A DNA stretch of 64,000 nucleotides, taken from a bacterium. GTDB lineage: Bacteria > Patescibacteriota > Gracilibacteria > UBA4473. Location of the stretch: positions 62,001-126,000 of the forward strand of contig JAACPJ010000002.1 of NCBI GenBank assembly GCA_009995455.1. Reading direction: 5' to 3'. Below the pieces are notes generated by a model, which searched no databases, was not told where the DNA came from, and worked only from the letters and a program-made list of their open reading frames with translations. Both the position numbers and the translations under genes were made by a program. The stretch's first letter is position 1; every line of letters starts with the position of its first letter. Of the stretch, positions 1-9,906 are shown piece after piece.

Positions 1-2120
1 TGATTTAACACCGAAGATGCGGAAACACCCGTTCTCAAAATTTTGTTGAGTCCTTCAAGCAACGCGCCTTCTTCGGCTTTAGCAAATAATGAACTTACTT
101 TTTCGTAGGCATGCTCATATACATCATGTACTTTTTCTTGTTTTTCTTTTTGAATATCAGCACTGAAATTAAGCATCTTGGATACTTGGTCTGTGTTGTT
201 AATCGCGTGGTGTTGCCTTGAATAATGACTAATAAATTGATTATAATTCTCCGAGTTTCTTGTTTGCTCAGATTCAATGTTCTGCATTATATCTCGCCGA
301 ACATCAAGGGTGACCGCATTAATAACCTGCCGTGCATCAAGTACTCCGGCTTTATCGAGTTGCTCAAAATTTTTAAGTAGTGGGCTTTCTTTACCGCTGG
401 TTTTAATCTTAGAAATGGTTTGCAAAACCCCTTCGTAACTTAAAAATTTGTCTACTTTTGCGAGTTCTGTTTCACTTAAATTATTCAGATCATTGATCTG
501 TAGTTCAGACGCTAAAGCTTCTTCTACCAAACTTCGCGTTTCGGTAATTAAACCTAAAACCTGATGCGCTTTACTCGGATCTCCATCTGAAATTAAATCT
601 GATAAACCCGGTTGATCGTTTTGATTCAACTGGGCCATTAAATCTAAATCTACGGCAAGTAAGCGTCCGGCTTTCAACCGAGCGTTAAAATATTTTTTAT
701 GGCTTTGCAGGGCTTTATCTGCTTCTTTACTGGGATTATCGTAAATCCCCATAGCTTTTTGCAGTTCGGCCAGTTCGGTTTCTAAATCTTTAACTGATTT
801 ATTCGCGTTATCGACGGCCTCCTGTTGTTCTGCTAAAGCTTCTTTTGAGGCCTCTGCATTTGATTCAGAAATTTCTTTTACCGTTGCCTCTCTCCACGCT
901 TTAAAGGCTTTTAATTCACTGTTTTCTGACTCCGAAGTTTCATCTGTTTCAGAATCTTTAATCTCTAAATTAAGCCAGTCATTATTAAAACTGTTTTTTT
1001 GAATTGAGGTTAACTTAGGATGTGACTTTAATTCTGCTGGTTTAGCTTTTTTAAGCGCTTCAATATCGGCTTTTGTTGCCGCTTGGGCTTTATCAAAATT
1101 TTCCTGAACTTTGGCTTGGTTGGCTTTAGCCGCCTCAAGCTGTTTTTTGGTTTCGCCGTTCGTATCTAAATTAAACTCCGTCGTACTTTTTTTAAAGTCC
1201 TGTAAGAACTGATATTCTTCAAAACTTAACAGCATCGGTACCTGCGCATCGGCAACTTCAGCGCCACCTGCATCTTTCGCTAAAAGGGCTTGTACACTTT
1301 CCACCTGAGCACTTCGCTTTAGCCAAGTAGCCATGACAGAAGTCGTGTCATCTAAGTCTGTAGGCACTAAGGTATCCCAATAGGTATATGCGTCTGCGGG
1401 AATATTACCCCCACTCTTGAGTGTTTGCGCCAGACTGGCTTCTATCTCTGAAGCTTGATTAAAGACGGTTTGATAAACCGCTTCGTTGCCCCAGTCATTA
1501 CGACTCGGGAAAATGTGTTTCAATTCAACAAAAAATAATTTATCAACCGGTTTAAGTTCTGACTTCTCTATAAGCCTTGCCGCATAAAGTTTTAAGTTAT
1601 CCCCCGTATTTTTAATCTTCGGGTTAATTCGTAAGTTCGCTGTGTTTAAACGGTTCCGCACAAATCGGTAACTTCTAGCGACTCGAATTGCTTCTTTACT
1701 ATCCCACTTTTCAACTGGGTTATCGCCTAACTTTTCAAGTTCTTTTCTTTCTTTGTTCAAAATTGACTCTACTTTTAGGCGTTGAGACTGACTTAGAAAT
1801 TGCGCCAAACTAGGCGACCTAAAAATCCCAAACAGCGTTCTAGAATGAGTACTTTTGTCATTTTCGTTTTCAACCCGTGCTAATTGGTAATTCACCAAAT
1901 TTAAAAACTGAGATTGTTCGACCGAATTTAATTTGTGGTCTTGTTGTTGGATTTTCTTTTCGAGGCGCGGAATATCTGACAGACTAAAACTCAAGGGCTG
2001 TTTGAGTAAAGACTCAATCCCCCGCTGTTTTTCGGCCGCATCGTCTACACTTCTATCTAAATAGACCACTCTCGGTTTTTCCCAGTTTTTTAAATCTTGA
2101 AAGTGAGTGATAAACTTCAT
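1..2120 (-). CDS. Large hypothetical protein next to the VirB6-like gene, 3' end outside the window
   Basis: The frame is open from an ATG at 2120 to the window edge, giving at least 706 residues with no stop. It starts MKFITHF, similar in style to the MKFLSQF start of the 1354-aa protein at 36078. The visible part is hydrophilic and rich in Lys, Glu, Ala and Leu. A strongly coiled-coil-like stretch lies around residues 300-480 (many AKA, KDLE and ELAEL runs). I see no signal peptide or membrane segment. A TATAAT box lies on the minus strand about 25 bases upstream, so it has its own promoter. It is on the same strand as the VirB6-like gene and next to it, so a cytoplasmic or scaffolding role around the secretion apparatus is possible, but that is inference. 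I do not recognise the family. Confidence 0.75.
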   Translation of the reverse strand, partial: MKFITHFQDLKNWEKPRVVYLDRSVDDAAEKQRGIESLLKQPLSFSLSDIPRLEKKIQQQDHKLNSVEQSQFLNLVNYQLARVENENDKSTHSRTLFGIFRSPSLAQFLSQSQRLKVESILNKERKELEKLGDNPVEKWDSKEAIRVARSYRFVRNRLNTANLRINPKIKNTGDNLKLYAARLIEKSELKPVDKLFFVELKHIFPSRNDWGNEAVYQTVFNQASEIEASLAQTLKSGGNIPADAYTYWDTLVPTDLDDTTSVMATWLKRSAQVESVQALLAKDAGGAEVADAQVPMLLSFEEYQFLQDFKKSTTEFNLDTNGETKKQLEAAKANQAKVQENFDKAQAATKADIEALKKAKPAELKSHPKLTSIQKNSFNNDWLNLEIKDSETDETSESENSELKAFKAWREATVKEISESNAEASKEALAEQQEAVDNANKSVKDLETELAELQKAMGIYDNPSKEADKALQSHKKYFNARLKAGRLLAVDLDLMAQLNQNDQPGLSDLISDGDPSKAHQVLGLITETRSLVEEALASELQINDLNNLSETELAKVDKFLSYEGVLQTISKIKTSGKESPLLKNFEQLDKAGVLDARQVINAVTLDVRRDIMQNIESEQTRNSENYNQFISHYSRQHHAINNTDQVSKMLNFSADIQKEKQEKVHDVYEHAYEKVSSLFAKAEEGALLEGLNKILRTGVSASSVLN

Positions 2121-2250
2121 TAAGCAGACATTTTTGTGTCCGATTATTATACCTTAAAGACAAGGTTTAAGCGATCATTCAAGGTTTACAAAAGCATTGT
2201 ATTGTTTTATTTTTATTTACTTAAAAAAGACCCCCTTATTGAGACACAAA

Positions 2251-2272
2251 AAAGCCCTCAATTGAGGGCTTT
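2251..2272 (-). terminator. Intrinsic terminator after the VirB6-like gene
   Basis: A perfect 22-base palindrome (AAAGCCCTC arms around AATT) is followed on the minus strand by a T run. It sits 28 bases after the stop of the 2300-4324 gene. Confidence 0.85.
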
Positions 2273-2299
2273 ATAAAGGCAAAATTTGCGTAAATATTA

Positions 2300-4324
2300 T
2301 TAAGTTCCGGCCGCAATATTGGCTAAATTTTGTCGAATTCTAGTAATTGCTGCTGGGTCAGTAATATTTGCCGCACCCGCAATTTGAGTTGCAATCGCTT
2401 GTAATCTAGCCGCATCTAGACCCGCTAAATTGGTTTGATTGAAGACCGTTGATAAAGCAGCCTGATCGACAACACTCCCACTTGCCAGTTCAAGCGTAAC
2501 ATCACCACCAGTAACATTAATCGTTTCATCTACAGCCGTAGTAGCTGCTGCAGCTGGAGGATTTGTATTAGCAGGATCTGGTGCGGTTGTAGGTGCTGGT
2601 GTTTGCTGAAATAATCCTGTTGCTGGCTGGCCTATTCTATCAATAGCATTTCTTAAATCAGTGCTATTATTAATGGTATCTGCATTAATTTGTGTCCCAG
2701 CTGGTAAAGCTAGATTCAAAACTCTCATAAACTCTTGCCTTTCAGCGGCACTTGCATTTTGAAAATCTGATAAAAAAGCGGCTTGATCTCTTCGCTCAAG
2801 ACTTCTTTGAGCCGCATCGCGGCTTCTCACATTTCTAAATTCGTTCGCAGCCCCAGAAGCAGATTGACCACCTCCCACTACGCTGGAAAAACTGGTATCA
2901 TTTCCCGCTTCAGCTCGAGCTCGGTTACTGTAAGTATTTAAAAATTGATTCGGATTGAGCCCTCCACCAGGCAATAAGCTGGCTAGCGTCATAGATTGAC
3001 CATTCCCCCCTGGAATCCCAATTGGAACTTGATCGGCCCCAAATGATAAGGCCGCGCTTCCGGCTTTTTCACCAAAGCCTTTAATGGCAGCGGCTCCTGG
3101 CATATCTTTAAGAGCAAAGTTAAACACCACTTGCCAGAAAAGTATCACCGTTAATATAGACCAAAGCATCCGCCATCCGCCAAACTCATCAGGTCCCCAT
3201 AAACTTCTAAGGGAAGCTCCGGGTTCAATTACCGATACAAAAAACTCACTCGGGATCGTCATCAGTTGCAATTGTGAAATCATCACAAAACCAAAAGCTA
3301 ATGCCGCCGCAGCTTTTACAGGCACCAACAAATATTTCCAAAACTGATCGCCGATTTCGGGCAGCTTAAATCCAAAAACCCAACTCGTCATTATAATTGG
3401 TGAAAATATGATAAACACCCACATCATTACGACTCTCACCAGTAACACAATCATCATGGCCGCTAAGGCCAATAAGTAAGCTAAACCAAATACGAGCGAG
3501 AAAATAGCACTATCAAGTACATCTAAAATTCCGCCGGTATCAGCAGAAAGCAATGGCAACGATTCAAGTTTCATAAAGAAACTTCCAAAGGCGAGCATTA
3601 TGTTTTTCTTCTCCGGGTTATTCATTAACTCAGCCTGCGCTCGAATTTCAGAAATTTCTCTAATCTGAAAGAGACAAGCTTCTTCTGAAGAACAGAATGT
3701 ATTGTTTACTAGCTCTCGCACCGTTTTACAATTCGGACCACCGGCCCCTCCTCCTGGCGCACTTGGCCCACAAGGTTCAAAGGTTTCAGTATCAATACTT
3801 CGCGCGTAATAATCGGCCACATTGTTGATGCCTTGAGCTTCAATCACCGGATCAGCAATACTCAGTAAAGCAATCGTGCCAACGTGTACTACATCTACCA
3901 TCACTCGAATAGCCAGCATCGAAAAATTAATCGCCACTAAACCCAGTAACACTGGGCCTAGTTTTGATTTAATGTTCCAATCATTAATCCCTTTTCCTGA
4001 AGTCACTAAGTTAGAAAAAGCCAAAAACAACATCATTCCTACGAACGCGATATTGGTTAAATTACGAATGTAAATCCACATCGGGCGTAACATATTGGTG
4101 ACTTGGTCACCCGTAATAAGTTCACTTCCCCAAAGTGGTGGAAAGAACTGTATCAAAAGCATAGCCGCCGCTGTAATCACGTGTACCAGTGTAGAAGCAA
4201 TTTCTGAAAAGTTTTTTAAAGCATCATTGCTTTGCGCAAAGGCCATATCTGGCATGAATAAAAAACTCAGCAGTAAAAAGCTGCTGAAACTCAAGGCTGT
4301 AAAACGCTTTAATAATTGACGCAT
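2300..4324 (-). CDS. VirB6/TrbL-like polytopic inner-membrane protein
   Basis: 674 residues. An N-terminal signal-like segment ends near AFAQS (about residue 31). It is followed by hydrophobic helices near residues 45-70, 85-115, 130-160, 265-300, 300-330, 335-365 and 385-410. The C-terminal ~220 residues are hydrophilic, low in complexity and rich in Ala, Asn, Thr and Pro. A periplasmic-type loop around residues 175-225 contains several Cys. This multi-helix core with a long soluble tail is the arrangement of VirB6/TrbL channel subunits in type IV secretion systems, and CPR genomes commonly carry such a gene with virB4, which occurs here at 12707. The assignment rests on topology and context; there is no catalytic motif to check. 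Whether it takes part in DNA uptake, conjugation or protein export cannot be read from the sequence. Confidence 0.6.
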   Translation of the reverse strand: MRQLLKRFTALSFSSFLLLSFLFMPDMAFAQSNDALKNFSEIASTLVHVITAAAMLLIQFFPPLWGSELITGDQVTNMLRPMWIYIRNLTNIAFVGMMLFLAFSNLVTSGKGINDWNIKSKLGPVLLGLVAINFSMLAIRVMVDVVHVGTIALLSIADPVIEAQGINNVADYYARSIDTETFEPCGPSAPGGGAGGPNCKTVRELVNNTFCSSEEACLFQIREISEIRAQAELMNNPEKKNIMLAFGSFFMKLESLPLLSADTGGILDVLDSAIFSLVFGLAYLLALAAMMIVLLVRVVMMWVFIIFSPIIMTSWVFGFKLPEIGDQFWKYLLVPVKAAAALAFGFVMISQLQLMTIPSEFFVSVIEPGASLRSLWGPDEFGGWRMLWSILTVILFWQVVFNFALKDMPGAAAIKGFGEKAGSAALSFGADQVPIGIPGGNGQSMTLASLLPGGGLNPNQFLNTYSNRARAEAGNDTSFSSVVGGGQSASGAANEFRNVRSRDAAQRSLERRDQAAFLSDFQNASAAERQEFMRVLNLALPAGTQINADTINNSTDLRNAIDRIGQPATGLFQQTPAPTTAPDPANTNPPAAAATTAVDETINVTGGDVTLELASGSVVDQAALSTVFNQTNLAGLDAARLQAIATQIAGAANITDPAAITRIRQNLANIAAGT

Positions 4325-4344
4325 AAATAGATTTAAATCTGATC

Positions 4345-4373
4345 ATTATACCAAATTTAAGCCGACTTTACAA
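4345..4373 (-). promoter_or_regulatory. Promoter of the VirB6-like gene
   Basis: On the minus strand: TTGTAA, 17-base spacer, TATAAT, with TGG directly before the -10 (extended -10). The -10 lies about 20 bases before the ATG at 4324. Confidence 0.75.
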
Positions 4374-4378
4374 GCTCT

Positions 4379-6535
4379 TTAGGTGGCCGTCGGGGCTTCA
4401 TCCGTTTCGGTTACGGTTCCAACTAAACTGTCTCTTAAATCGGTTAGTTTAAAGGTTTGCCACCCGGCGCCATCACGCGCATTAAACTCAAAATCAGTCC
4501 CGTTTCGTCGTAACTGTAAATACACATCGTTACCTTGTGGATTCTGCATCCGCAAAGTTCTCTCTTCACCGGTGTTGGTCATCCAACGATAAAAATTCCG
4601 CGGATTCCCAATTTGGGCCAATTGTTCAACGGTTGTGAATTGAAATTGTCCGCGTTCAGGGGTACCAATTGTAAACTCTTGGTCGCCCAATTTAAGTACT
4701 TTTGATTCACCACGACCCGCGAATTTATAAAATAAGTCGAGACGATTCAAAATATCGGCATACAAATAGTAATCTCGACGAGCTTTTAGGTTTTCTTGTT
4801 GTTCAGCATTCAAACTTCCGTTTGATGATTCAAGCATTGAGAAAAATGAATCACGTAAGGCTGCACGACTCGTGTTATCGTCGTTTGATAAAGTAATTAA
4901 CGCATCATAACTATCTTGGTCTAACTCTTCGAGTGTTAAATTTCGCACACTGCTATCAAAGTCACTACGACTGTCGAGCACCTCGGCTGCCACCAAAGCC
5001 GCGACCACGGCCCCCACTTTATTGGTTTTATCGGCCAACGAATTTCTAAGATTGGTTCGTTCTCCTCGGCTTAATGTCTTTTCGGCATCGGGTGTTCTTC
5101 GGCGCGCGGCGCGCGCTTCTCTCGCTTCTTTACCTTTGTTGTAAACGCCTTTAACCCCTTGCACCAGCATAATGGCGTAGGTTAAAGATAGATAGGCCGT
5201 TAAAGCTAAGCCCACAAAACCGTGCTTGGTTAAGTTTTCAAAATTAATTTCCATGCCGTTAACATTGCCTTCAAAATTAGCCATTTGTTGCGGACTCCAG
5301 CTAAAGTTAGCCGCATTAAGTTGATCTAATTCGGCTGGGCTGAGTGAAGCAAATGCTTGCTGCAAGCTTAAAGTCCCCGTTTCGTTTTCGTAAGCAGCCC
5401 GCACAATTGAGGCTTGAGGCTGAAGGGCGTTTTCACCAATAAAACTGTTGTTGATTAACATACAGTATTTACCCAAAATATATTTTTGTTTTTCTTCGTT
5501 GCTTAAAACTTCACCAGCACGACGTCTTTCGTCAATCGCGATAAATTCGTCTGGGCTAACTAAATCTTCAATTTGAGCGATAAACACTCCAGCAGTTTGT
5601 AATTCTTGGTGCGTTGGAATTCGAGTCAAAGGCCCGCCATTTCTAACTTCTAGCAAGTATTTCATCAGCGGCACCAATTCTTTAGGCGCAAAAGCTTCCC
5701 CTTGTCTTAAAAATTCTTCAAGTAAAACATTACTGTTCGGATTTGAACTGATATCAAAATCCCCATCAAAGGTATAGCCAATACTATTAATAACATCATT
5801 TCCTAAGCCGACCGCATTTGCTTGAATAGTATCGAGCAGTCCTGGTTGCCCGAGCCCAGCAATAATATCGGTTGTACGCATGGCGCCTCGAACGGGTAAA
5901 GCCGCCACTTGAACGGCTCCCCGGCCAACTCCACGCGCTAGATTTATAGTTGCATCTGTTAAATGAGGACTTTGAATCGCGGTGGCAATTCCCCCCAGTC
6001 CAACTCCCCAACCGGCACTGCCGGTAAGTACGAAGCCGCCTAAACCAGCCCCAACGATAGTCAAAATTCCTTGGGTATCGAGTTGCGATAAATCTTGAGT
6101 CGCCCCTTCTAGGTTATGGCCCGCACTTTGTACGGCACGGGTAATAGCGGCTCCTAATGAATTAGAATTAATGCCTTGGGCTTCAATAATTTCTGCCGCT
6201 CGGGCAATAGAAGCATTTAAAATTCTCACATAAGCTTGTTGATCGGCAGGATTTGTAGAAATTTGTAATTGATTCACGAAATCAATAATTTCGGCCTGTG
6301 TTTTTCCTTCTAGCTCTGGAAATTCCGCCACAGCCACTTCACGCAGGGCGGTTTGTTGTGCCTGCGCCATCGCGTCTAAAATTGGCGTGTCGACCGTTTC
6401 AGCATGAGCTGAAAGTTCCGCCCCTACGCCTAAATTTTCACGGTCGCGTTCCACAATAGCGTCAAAATCCAAATCTGGGTGTGGATCATGACCTTCAACT
6501 CTTTCATGGGCGCGCGTTCTATCGGCGTGACTCAT
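4379..6535 (-). CDS. 718-aa membrane protein of the secretion-associated block
   Basis: Not a family I recognise. The N-terminal ~150 residues are acidic and helical, with many AQAQQT and AEIIEAQG patterns. A Gly-rich hydrophobic stretch lies near residues 155-195 and a second clear transmembrane helix near residues 430-465. A charged, Arg-rich segment follows around residues 470-500, then a mixed soluble C-terminal domain. There is no signal peptide. It lies 10 bases downstream of the PH-like gene and 54 bases upstream of the VirB6-like gene, which has its own promoter. The neighbourhood suggests a structural or accessory component of the secretion apparatus. This is inference from position only. 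Confidence 0.7.
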   Translation of the reverse strand: MSHADRTRAHERVEGHDPHPDLDFDAIVERDRENLGVGAELSAHAETVDTPILDAMAQAQQTALREVAVAEFPELEGKTQAEIIDFVNQLQISTNPADQQAYVRILNASIARAAEIIEAQGINSNSLGAAITRAVQSAGHNLEGATQDLSQLDTQGILTIVGAGLGGFVLTGSAGWGVGLGGIATAIQSPHLTDATINLARGVGRGAVQVAALPVRGAMRTTDIIAGLGQPGLLDTIQANAVGLGNDVINSIGYTFDGDFDISSNPNSNVLLEEFLRQGEAFAPKELVPLMKYLLEVRNGGPLTRIPTHQELQTAGVFIAQIEDLVSPDEFIAIDERRRAGEVLSNEEKQKYILGKYCMLINNSFIGENALQPQASIVRAAYENETGTLSLQQAFASLSPAELDQLNAANFSWSPQQMANFEGNVNGMEINFENLTKHGFVGLALTAYLSLTYAIMLVQGVKGVYNKGKEAREARAARRRTPDAEKTLSRGERTNLRNSLADKTNKVGAVVAALVAAEVLDSRSDFDSSVRNLTLEELDQDSYDALITLSNDDNTSRAALRDSFFSMLESSNGSLNAEQQENLKARRDYYLYADILNRLDLFYKFAGRGESKVLKLGDQEFTIGTPERGQFQFTTVEQLAQIGNPRNFYRWMTNTGEERTLRMQNPQGNDVYLQLRRNGTDFEFNARDGAGWQTFKLTDLRDSLVGTVTETDEAPTAT

Positions 6536-6545
6536 GTTTTTTGGT

Positions 6546-7085
6546 TTATAAACGAAATACTCGACTCCATAGATCGAAACCGTTTTCTCTTTTGTCGGCT
6601 AAGTGTTTGAGTTCAATCTTCTCCATCGCTCGGATAATTTTATCGGTTTTGTTTTCACCCAATAAAACCCGAACCCGATCTTGGTTCCAACTTTCACTTT
6701 CAAGAACTAAAAGTCTTGAATGGTGATCTTGTAAAAACCAGTAACCATCAAAACGTTGCCACGGAATAATAGCTCGTTCGCCAATTTCAATTCCATTTTC
6801 GTAAATCGTTACTTCTTGTTGAGTTTCGCCTTCGCGGTGCACCCATAAGTAAAAAGCGGCCATTAAACAAATACAAGCCACGGGCACACTGCTTGATTCT
6901 GGATCCATTAAAAAAATAATCAGTGCACTACCAAAAGTGAGAAGCCCAAAGCTAATATACCAACCAATCCCTCGTTCGTAAGGGTGATAATCAAGCGCTT
7001 TCCAGCTCACTAATTTTTTGCCATAAAAGGTTTTATCAATGGCTGCTTTGTTAACCGGTTTGGTTTCGGCTTTCATGAGTGACAT
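6546..7085 (-). CDS. Small membrane protein with a PH-like/DUF5673-like soluble domain
   Basis: 179 residues. An N-terminal cytoplasmic motif of the type SW(K)A..YHPYERGIGWY comes first. This kind of motif is common in short CPR membrane proteins and precedes two adjacent transmembrane helices (about residues 43-62 and 68-85). The rest is a beta-rich soluble domain (TIYENGIEIGERAIIPWQRFDG) resembling bacterial PH-like or DUF5673-type domains. The start at 7085 is supported by a strong promoter whose -10 ends 14 bases upstream. It is the first gene of the minus-strand block leading into 4379-6535, with a 10-base gap. The family call is by pattern only. Confidence 0.65.
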   Translation of the reverse strand: MSLMKAETKPVNKAAIDKTFYGKKLVSWKALDYHPYERGIGWYISFGLLTFGSALIIFLMDPESSSVPVACICLMAAFYLWVHREGETQQEVTIYENGIEIGERAIIPWQRFDGYWFLQDHHSRLLVLESESWNQDRVRVLLGENKTDKIIRAMEKIELKHLADKRENGFDLWSRVFRL

Positions 7086-7099
7086 AAATTAATCTCACA

Positions 7100-7128
7100 A
7101 TTATACCAGAAATTAAAGCATTAAACAA
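7100..7128 (-). promoter_or_regulatory. Promoter of the 6546-7085 gene
   Basis: Minus strand: TTGTTT, 17-base spacer, TATAAT, with TGG before the -10. It gives a leader of only about 8-10 bases. Confidence 0.75.
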
Positions 7129-7152
7129 GTACGCCTCTATTCTGAATCTATT

Positions 7153-7184
7153 AAAAAAGACCGATGCCAAAAGCACCGATCTTT
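7153..7184 (-). terminator. Terminator of the P-type ATPase gene
   Basis: A 12-bp stem (arms AAAGATCGGTGC and GCATCGGTCTTT, two G-U pairs) is followed by a T run on the minus strand, just after the stop at 7211. Confidence 0.8.
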
Positions 7185-7210
7185 AGTAAAGCTATTTAAG
7201 TAAGAATCCT

Positions 7211-9850
7211 TTATTTAAGTTTCTGCCTTTGAATTGCTTTGTAACCTTCTACTCCAGCTACTGGCACAAGTGAAGCCACAAACACGATCATCCAATCGGT
7301 CGCATTTAGTGGATATGTTCCTAAGGCTTTATTCAGGAATGGCACATAAATCATCACTAAAACCATTAACACAGAAGTAAACACCGCCACGAGCAACATA
7401 TAATTACTAAATGGATTCATGGTAAAAACCGAACGCGTAAATGATCGAGCTGAGAACGCATTGAACAGCTGAACAATTACCAGCATAGCAAAGGCGACGG
7501 TTTGTGCTTGTAGTAACGCTGTTGGATCTACATCTAAACCTTGAGCAAAGGTCCAGCCATACTGATATAAAGTATACAGAAAACCGACTGTCATCACGGT
7601 CCCCGTCATAAACCCAGTCAGTAAAAAGTGTCGTACAAACGGCCATTGTAAAAGTTTTTCTTTCGGATCTCGTGGTTTCTTTTTCATTAAGCCTTTTTCC
7701 GCTTCATCCACCCCTAGGGCAATCGCCGGTAAAATATCGGTTCCTAAATCAATACACAAAATCAAAATAGCGGTGAGCGGCAACGGTAAACCAAATACAA
7801 TAGCCGCAAAAATCACAAACAATTCAGCAATATTACAACTGAAAATAAACCAGACAAACTTCTTAAGGTTCTCGTAAATACGCCGTCCTTCTTCAACGGC
7901 CGTTACAATAGAAGCAAAAGAGTCATCGGTTAAAATCATCGTGGCCGCTTCTTTACTCACTTCAGTTCCCGTAATTCCCATAGCTACACCAATGTCGGCT
8001 TTTTTAAGCGCCGGGGCATCATTCACACCGTCTCCTGTCATGGCAACCACTTCCCCTTGTTCTTGTAATAACCGAACAATCCGCATTTTTTGCTCGGGCA
8101 AACTTCGGGCAAAAATCAAAGGTTTACTGCGGTCTTGCAGCATTTTACTTAGTTTTACGTCTGAAATTTGAATCACTTCATCACCGGTTAAAACTTGCAC
8201 TTCGTGTCCTCGAACAATGCCTAGTTCACGTGCAATTGCTTCTGCGGTTACTCCGTAATCACCGGTAATTACTATCACTCGAATCCCCGCACTTCTACAA
8301 TTATGAACCGCTTCGCGAACTTCTGCCCGCGGTGGATCGATCATGCCCACTAACCCGAGAAAGACTAAACCAGATTCGGCTTCGGTTTCATTGGTCGGTA
8401 ATTTTTTATCGTTGAGTGCTTTTTCCGCACAAGCTAAAACTCTCAGGGCATTCTCAGCCATTCTTTGGTAATGGTTTTGAATTTGAGCGCGCTTTTCATC
8501 TGTCAGTTCATGGGTGGCATTCCCATCACTCCAGTGCGTACATTTATCAAGTAGTTGATCTGGTGATCCTTTAACCAGTAATTTGGATTTATCGGCCGTA
8601 ATCACCGACATCATTTTTCGGTCTGAATCAAACGGGAAGATTTCGTTTACTTCCACTTTATCTAGATCTTTTAATTTTTTTGCCTTGGCGTAGAGCGTTA
8701 ATAAGGCGCCTTCTGTTGGATCGCCTAGAATGGTGTAACGGTGATCTTTATGAACCAAGCTCGCTTCATTACAAACATAACAAGCTTCAAGCATTAAGTT
8801 TAGCAGGGCTTCGTTTTCTTTGTGTTTTGATTGTCCACCAACGTAATTCACACTTCCTGATTGCGGATCATAACCAACCCCAGAAACATGATGTACTGAG
8901 CGGTCAGGCAAATAGAGCTCTCGAACCGTCATTTGATTTTTGGTCAGCGTTCCCGTTTTATCGGAACATATAGTGGTTACCGCCCCAAGCGTTTCTACCG
9001 AAGACAGTTTTTTCACAATCGCTTTTTTACGCGCCAAAACGGTCGCCCCTAAAGCCAACGCAATAGTAATAGTGGTTGGCAGTCCTTCTGGGACGGCGGC
9101 AATTGCCACTGACACCGAAAACAAAATACTCTCTACCACGCCATAATCACGCCATAAACCAATTCCGAATAAAATTACACAAAGCACTCCAGTTACTTTA
9201 GTTACAAATACACCTAAACGATTGAGCTCAATTTGGAGAGGCGATTTCATTTTTTCAGTTTCGGTCGTGAGTCGAGCAATTTCACCAAACTTTGTATTCA
9301 TCCCCGTTAATGTCACTTCAAACACCCCTGAACCTTTAGCAATAGAGGTTCCCATAAAGACTTCATCTTCAAGCCTTTTTTCAATCGGTAAACTTTCTCC
9401 TGTTAAAGCCGATTCTTCAATTTTTAAAGAATGTGTTTCCAGCACTACTCCATCCGCTGGAACTTTGTCCCCTTCTCCTAAAATCACAATATCCCCCGGC
9501 ACTAAATCTTTAGTTTCGAGTAATTTCTCTTCGCCATCCCGCCAAACCCGAATCTCTGGGTGCACCATTTTCTTCAGGGCTTCTAAGGTTTTTTCCGTTC
9601 GAAATTCCTGCACAAAACCAATCAAGGCGTTCAAAATTACGATCCCTAAAATCACAAAACCTTCGGTTGGGTCATGGGCTAAGAAAAAAGACAAAATTGC
9701 TGCCACTAATAAGATGATCACCAATAAGTCGGTAAACTGCGAGAATAAAATTTTATACCAAGGATTTGACGCTTTTGCCGTTAAAACATTGGGGCCAAAT
9801 TTGGCTAAATTTTCTTGAGCTTGGGCTTGGGTGAGTCCTTTATGGGGCAT
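7211..9850 (-). CDS. Ca2+-type cation-transporting P-type ATPase (P2 family)
   Basis: 879 residues, the usual length for bacterial SERCA/PMCA-like pumps. Visible landmarks: N-terminal cation-ATPase domain (AQENLAKFGPN); two early helices; actuator motif TGES; the M4 ion-binding motif VPEGLP; phosphorylation site DKTGTLTKNQMT near residue 300; KGSPD in the nucleotide domain; hinge motif TGDGVNDAPALKKADIG near residue 605; and six C-terminal helices. The family couples ATP hydrolysis, through a phospho-Asp intermediate, to export of Ca2+ or a related cation. PEGLP in M4 points to Ca2+/Mn2+ rather than to heavy metals, which use CPC. The start MPHKGLTQ is supported by the promoter at 9876-9904. 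It is a single-gene unit bracketed by promoter and terminator. Exact ion specificity is not determinable here. Confidence 0.93.
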   Translation of the reverse strand: MPHKGLTQAQAQENLAKFGPNVLTAKASNPWYKILFSQFTDLLVIILLVAAILSFFLAHDPTEGFVILGIVILNALIGFVQEFRTEKTLEALKKMVHPEIRVWRDGEEKLLETKDLVPGDIVILGEGDKVPADGVVLETHSLKIEESALTGESLPIEKRLEDEVFMGTSIAKGSGVFEVTLTGMNTKFGEIARLTTETEKMKSPLQIELNRLGVFVTKVTGVLCVILFGIGLWRDYGVVESILFSVSVAIAAVPEGLPTTITIALALGATVLARKKAIVKKLSSVETLGAVTTICSDKTGTLTKNQMTVRELYLPDRSVHHVSGVGYDPQSGSVNYVGGQSKHKENEALLNLMLEACYVCNEASLVHKDHRYTILGDPTEGALLTLYAKAKKLKDLDKVEVNEIFPFDSDRKMMSVITADKSKLLVKGSPDQLLDKCTHWSDGNATHELTDEKRAQIQNHYQRMAENALRVLACAEKALNDKKLPTNETEAESGLVFLGLVGMIDPPRAEVREAVHNCRSAGIRVIVITGDYGVTAEAIARELGIVRGHEVQVLTGDEVIQISDVKLSKMLQDRSKPLIFARSLPEQKMRIVRLLQEQGEVVAMTGDGVNDAPALKKADIGVAMGITGTEVSKEAATMILTDDSFASIVTAVEEGRRIYENLKKFVWFIFSCNIAELFVIFAAIVFGLPLPLTAILILCIDLGTDILPAIALGVDEAEKGLMKKKPRDPKEKLLQWPFVRHFLLTGFMTGTVMTVGFLYTLYQYGWTFAQGLDVDPTALLQAQTVAFAMLVIVQLFNAFSARSFTRSVFTMNPFSNYMLLVAVFTSVLMVLVMIYVPFLNKALGTYPLNATDWMIVFVASLVPVAGVEGYKAIQRQKLK

Positions 9851-9875
9851 GGTGTTTTTGTTTTATTTTCCCCCC

Positions 9876-9904
9876 ATTATAACGTATTTTGAGCAATTTT
9901 ACAA
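9876..9904 (-). promoter_or_regulatory. Promoter of the P-type ATPase gene
   Basis: Minus strand: TTGTAA, 17-base spacer, TATAAT. The -35 starts only a few bases after the stop codon of the trmB-like gene, so the pump is transcribed independently. The leader contains a GGGGGG run but no AGGAGG. Confidence 0.8.
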
Positions 9905-9906
9905 CT

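Noticed and set aside
9222-9818. 198-codon plus-strand frame inside the P-type ATPase gene
   Set aside because: Antisense shadow of a conserved domain, Ser/Thr-rich, no start signals.
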